NCBI GenBank assembly: GCA_021781095.1
Contig: JAJXXM010000091.1
Location: 1 to 16,013, forward strand
DNA: 16,013 nucleotides
From: a bacterium
GTDB taxonomy: Bacteria; Eremiobacterota; Eremiobacteria; Baltobacterales; Baltobacteraceae
Reading direction: 5' to 3'
Numbering within the stretch: the stretch's first letter is position 1; the number at the start of each line of letters is the position of its first letter. Below, piece after piece: positions 14,158 through 16,013 of the stretch. The notes under the pieces were generated by a model, which saw only the letters and a program-made list of their open reading frames with translations, was not told the origin of the DNA and did no database searches. A program made the position numbers and the translations under genes.

Positions 14158-15272
14158 TAAAGAATGGCGTCGATCCCCGATGCCACTCGTTCGAATTCGT
14201 TATCGCTGAGATCGTGAAAAAAGGGTACTCCGAAAACGCGTGTCGCGAGATGCTCGGTAACCGGCAACGGATCGCGAGGGAACGCTTTATACGCCTGCTG
14301 GACGTGAACGCCGCTTTGCCACCACCGGCGCGTCTCGATGCCTCGTTCGGAGAGCGCGAGAATATTGGCGTCCGAGGTGCCTCGATTGGGAGAGATGTTG
14401 CAATAACATGAAACCCAGCCGCTCCCGAACGCGGGAAGAACGTCGATCCCCGGTTTCGACTTCAACAGGCGTTGGTAGCGATCGGTGAGCGCGGCGAGTT
14501 GTGCGCGACGTTCGGGCCACGTTTTTAAGAAAGCGAGGCCGACGGCCGCATTGTATTCGCTCATCTTCCCGTTGTATCCGAGAATTTGTCCGGCCGGCGA
14601 ATCCCAGACGCCGAAATTGCAAACTTGGTTGAGGCGTCGTACGAGCGCCTCATCGGTGGAAAGGACGAGGCCCCCCTCGCCGGTTCCCAGCACTTTGGTT
14701 GCGTGAAGGCTGATCATGATCGGCGATCGGCCCGGCGCGGCGGCCGGCACGGTCGCTACGGTATCGAAGGATGCGGCGCAATCGATGATGACGGGTATCC
14801 CCGTTTCCTCGGTAAAGCGATCGCACGCCGCAGTCTCAACGGGGGATCCGAATGCAGAGACGATCATGACCGCTCCAACCTCGTGCAGGTCCGGGCGTTG
14901 CTTCAAGCGTTCGAGATCGAGCATCCACGTATCGGGATCGACGTCGACGAAATGCGGTACGAGATTCGCAGCCCAGACCGCCGAGGCGGAGCCGACGAAC
15001 GTCCACGAGGGCAAGAGGCATTTCGAGCCCGGTCGAGCTCCGGCGGCGACGAGAGCGGCACTGAGGGCGACGGTCCCGTTATTGATGAGCGCCACCTGGC
15101 TCGGAGCGACGCGAAAGTGCGCGGCGAAGGCGGCCTCCAATTCGATCAAGAGCGGACCGTGATTCGAATAATATCGCGCGGCGTCGATGCGTTCGATATA
15201 CGGGTGTAATTCGCTCGCCGTTGGTAATTGCGGCCGCATCACCGGTACGCGCGGGAGGTTCGAAGCGCTCAC
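14157..15272 (-). CDS. DegT/DnrJ/EryC1/StrS-family sugar aminotransferase
   Basis: A 371-residue PLP-dependent aminotransferase expected to convert an NDP-keto-6-deoxyhexose to the amino sugar, using glutamate. The PLP-binding Lys is Lys193 in SLHATKVLGTGEGG (188-201), Asp164 in IIDCAASFD contacts the pyridine nitrogen, and NGTVALSAAL (65-74) is the phosphate-binding turn. The H-x-T-K arrangement is the kind I associate with dTDP-4-keto-6-deoxyhexose aminotransferases such as VioA and WecE. CNFGVWD and GYNGKMSEYNAAVGL are standard active-site-loop and dimer motifs. GTG 15272 overlaps the upstream stop by four bases (GTGA), giving the normal family length; the frame is open further upstream to 15359, but that would overlap the nucleotidyltransferase by 91 bp. 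Whether it makes the 4-amino gluco, 4-amino galacto or 3-amino product is not visible. Confidence 0.9.
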   Translation of the reverse strand: MSASNLPRVPVMRPQLPTASELHPYIERIDAARYYSNHGPLLIELEAAFAAHFRVAPSQVALINNGTVALSAALVAAGARPGSKCLLPSWTFVGSASAVWAANLVPHFVDVDPDTWMLDLERLKQRPDLHEVGAVMIVSAFGSPVETAACDRFTEETGIPVIIDCAASFDTVATVPAAAPGRSPIMISLHATKVLGTGEGGLVLSTDEALVRRLNQVCNFGVWDSPAGQILGYNGKMSEYNAAVGLAFLKTWPERRAQLAALTDRYQRLLKSKPGIDVLPAFGSGWVSCYCNISPNRGTSDANILALSERGIETRRWWQSGVHVQQAYKAFPRDPLPVTEHLATRVFGVPFFHDLSDNEFERVASGIDAIL

Positions 15273-16006
15273 GAACCGATGCCCGTACCCAGGCGCTCGC
15301 GCGCGATCAACTGCGTCGCGTTGAAGAGCGACTCGAATTGTCCGGCATCGGTCCACCATCCGTCGAGCACGTCGTAGTGAAGGTCGCCTTCGCGAATGTA
15401 GTGGTTGTTGACGTCGGTGATCTCGAGCTCGCCGCGATTCGATGGTTTGATGCGACGGATGAAATCGAAGACGCGGCGGTCGTACATGTAGATGCCGGTG
15501 ACGGCATATCCGCTCTTCGGCTGCGCGGGCTTCTCTTCGATGCGGACGATCCGTTCGCCGTCGAGCTCGGGCACGCCGAAACGCTCGGGATCCGGCACCG
15601 CTTTGAGCAAGATGCGCGCTCCGGAATCCTGCTGTTCGAATCGCCGCACGTACGGCGAGATATCGTCCTGAACGATGTTATCGCCAAGAATCACGACGAC
15701 GCGATTCCCTTCGGCGAAATGCTCGCAGAGCTTGAGCGCGTCGGCGATGCCGCCCTCGCCCTCTTGATAGGTGTAATAGATATCCTTTAGTCCGAATTCC
15801 GATCCGTTTCCGAGCAAACGCAGAAAATCGCCGGCGGAGTTGCCGCCGGTCACGATCATAATATCCTTAATCCCCGCGCGAACCAGCGTCTCGATGGGAT
15901 AGTAGATCATCGGCTTGTCGTAGATCGGTAGAAGGTGCTTGTTCGTCACCTTCGTGAGCGGGCGCAAGCGGCTACCGAGCCCACCTGCGAGGATGATGCC
16001 TTTCAT
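15269..16006 (-). CDS. rmlA: Sugar-1-phosphate nucleotidyltransferase (RmlA/SpsI type)
   Basis: A complete 245-residue enzyme, probably glucose-1-phosphate thymidylyltransferase, which makes dTDP-glucose, the first step to dTDP-6-deoxyhexoses. The nucleotide-binding signature is LAGGLGSRLRPLTKVTNKHL (6-25), followed by LP and PMIYYPIETL. Later come VVILGDNI (104-111), DPERFGVPELDG, IEEKPAQPKSGYAVTGIYMY, GELEITDVNNHY and GWWTDAG, all classic RmlA active-site elements. At 245 residues it is the short form, like SpsI of Bacillus subtilis, and lacks the roughly 45-residue C-terminal extension of E. coli RmlA that forms an allosteric site, so feedback by dTDP-rhamnose may be reduced. First gene of the visible minus-strand operon; only 7 bases remain upstream, so its promoter or preceding genes (perhaps the 4,6-dehydratase) lie outside. 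Confidence 0.92.
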   Translation of the reverse strand: MKGIILAGGLGSRLRPLTKVTNKHLLPIYDKPMIYYPIETLVRAGIKDIMIVTGGNSAGDFLRLLGNGSEFGLKDIYYTYQEGEGGIADALKLCEHFAEGNRVVVILGDNIVQDDISPYVRRFEQQDSGARILLKAVPDPERFGVPELDGERIVRIEEKPAQPKSGYAVTGIYMYDRRVFDFIRRIKPSNRGELEITDVNNHYIREGDLHYDVLDGWWTDAGQFESLFNATQLIARERLGTGIGS

Positions 16007-16013
16007 GCGAATG

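Noticed and set aside
15273..15359. N-terminal extension of the aminotransferase to ATG 15359
   Set aside because: It would overlap the conserved end of the nucleotidyltransferase by about 90 bp; GTG 15272 gives the standard family length and a GTGA overlap.
2..16013. Mobile elements, defence systems, CRISPR arrays, tRNA or rRNA genes
   Set aside because: No transposase, integrase, direct-repeat array, or tRNA/rRNA-like sequence was seen in reading the window; the cluster looks like ordinary chromosomal flagellar and glycan genes.

Overview
The window carries the end of a flagellar gene cluster followed by a large surface-glycan or protein-glycosylation cluster. It comes from a motile, fairly GC-rich bacterium (I estimate around 60% GC by eye). 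Nothing in the sequence fixes the taxon. The style (GTG and TTG starts, tightly overlapping genes, very frequent CGATCG) would suit an under-sampled lineage such as the Eremiobacterota/WPS-2 group, but that is only a guess. I see no rRNA, tRNA, insertion sequence, CRISPR array or phage gene.

Region 1 (2-2120, plus strand) is the flagellar filament-cap block: the C-terminal part of fliD, then fliS, then a small helical protein in the fliT position that overlaps fliS. Region 2 (2132-4549, minus strand) is a two-gene unit: an ExeA/GspA-type AAA ATPase, then, 6 bp downstream, an unrecognised protein with a DUF11-like domain, a Pro/Ala-rich linker and a helical C-terminus.

Region 3 (4704-11739) is mainly on the plus strand. 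A family 2 glycosyltransferase stands alone. A zinc-ribbon methyltransferase lies on the minus strand. Five plus-strand genes then follow with very small gaps or overlaps: GNAT acetyltransferase, methyltransferase, five-bladed beta-propeller (GH43/GH32-like), DltA-like amino-acid adenylating enzyme, and a second methyltransferase with a TTG start. Region 4 (11756-16006) is a minus-strand operon running in from the right edge: sugar-1-phosphate nucleotidyltransferase (RmlA/SpsI type), DegT/DnrJ aminotransferase, WbqC-family protein, acyl carrier protein, short-chain dehydrogenase/reductase, and a NeuD/VioB/PglD-like left-handed beta-helix acyltransferase. The two operons converge at 11740-11755.

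Read together, the genes suggest a pathway that makes an NDP-amino-6-deoxyhexose (nucleotidyltransferase, 4,6-dehydratase presumably just outside the window, aminotransferase) and decorates its amino group with an amino-acid-derived acyl group. The acyl group would be activated by the adenylating enzyme, carried on the stand-alone carrier protein, possibly tailored by the reductase and methyltransferases, and attached by the beta-helix acyltransferase and/or the WbqC protein. The glycosyltransferase would then place the sugar on a target. Position beside fliD-fliS makes flagellin a plausible acceptor, as in the flagellin-glycosylation islands of Pseudomonas aeruginosa (a-type) and P. syringae (modified viosamine). 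An O-antigen or capsule is the main alternative.
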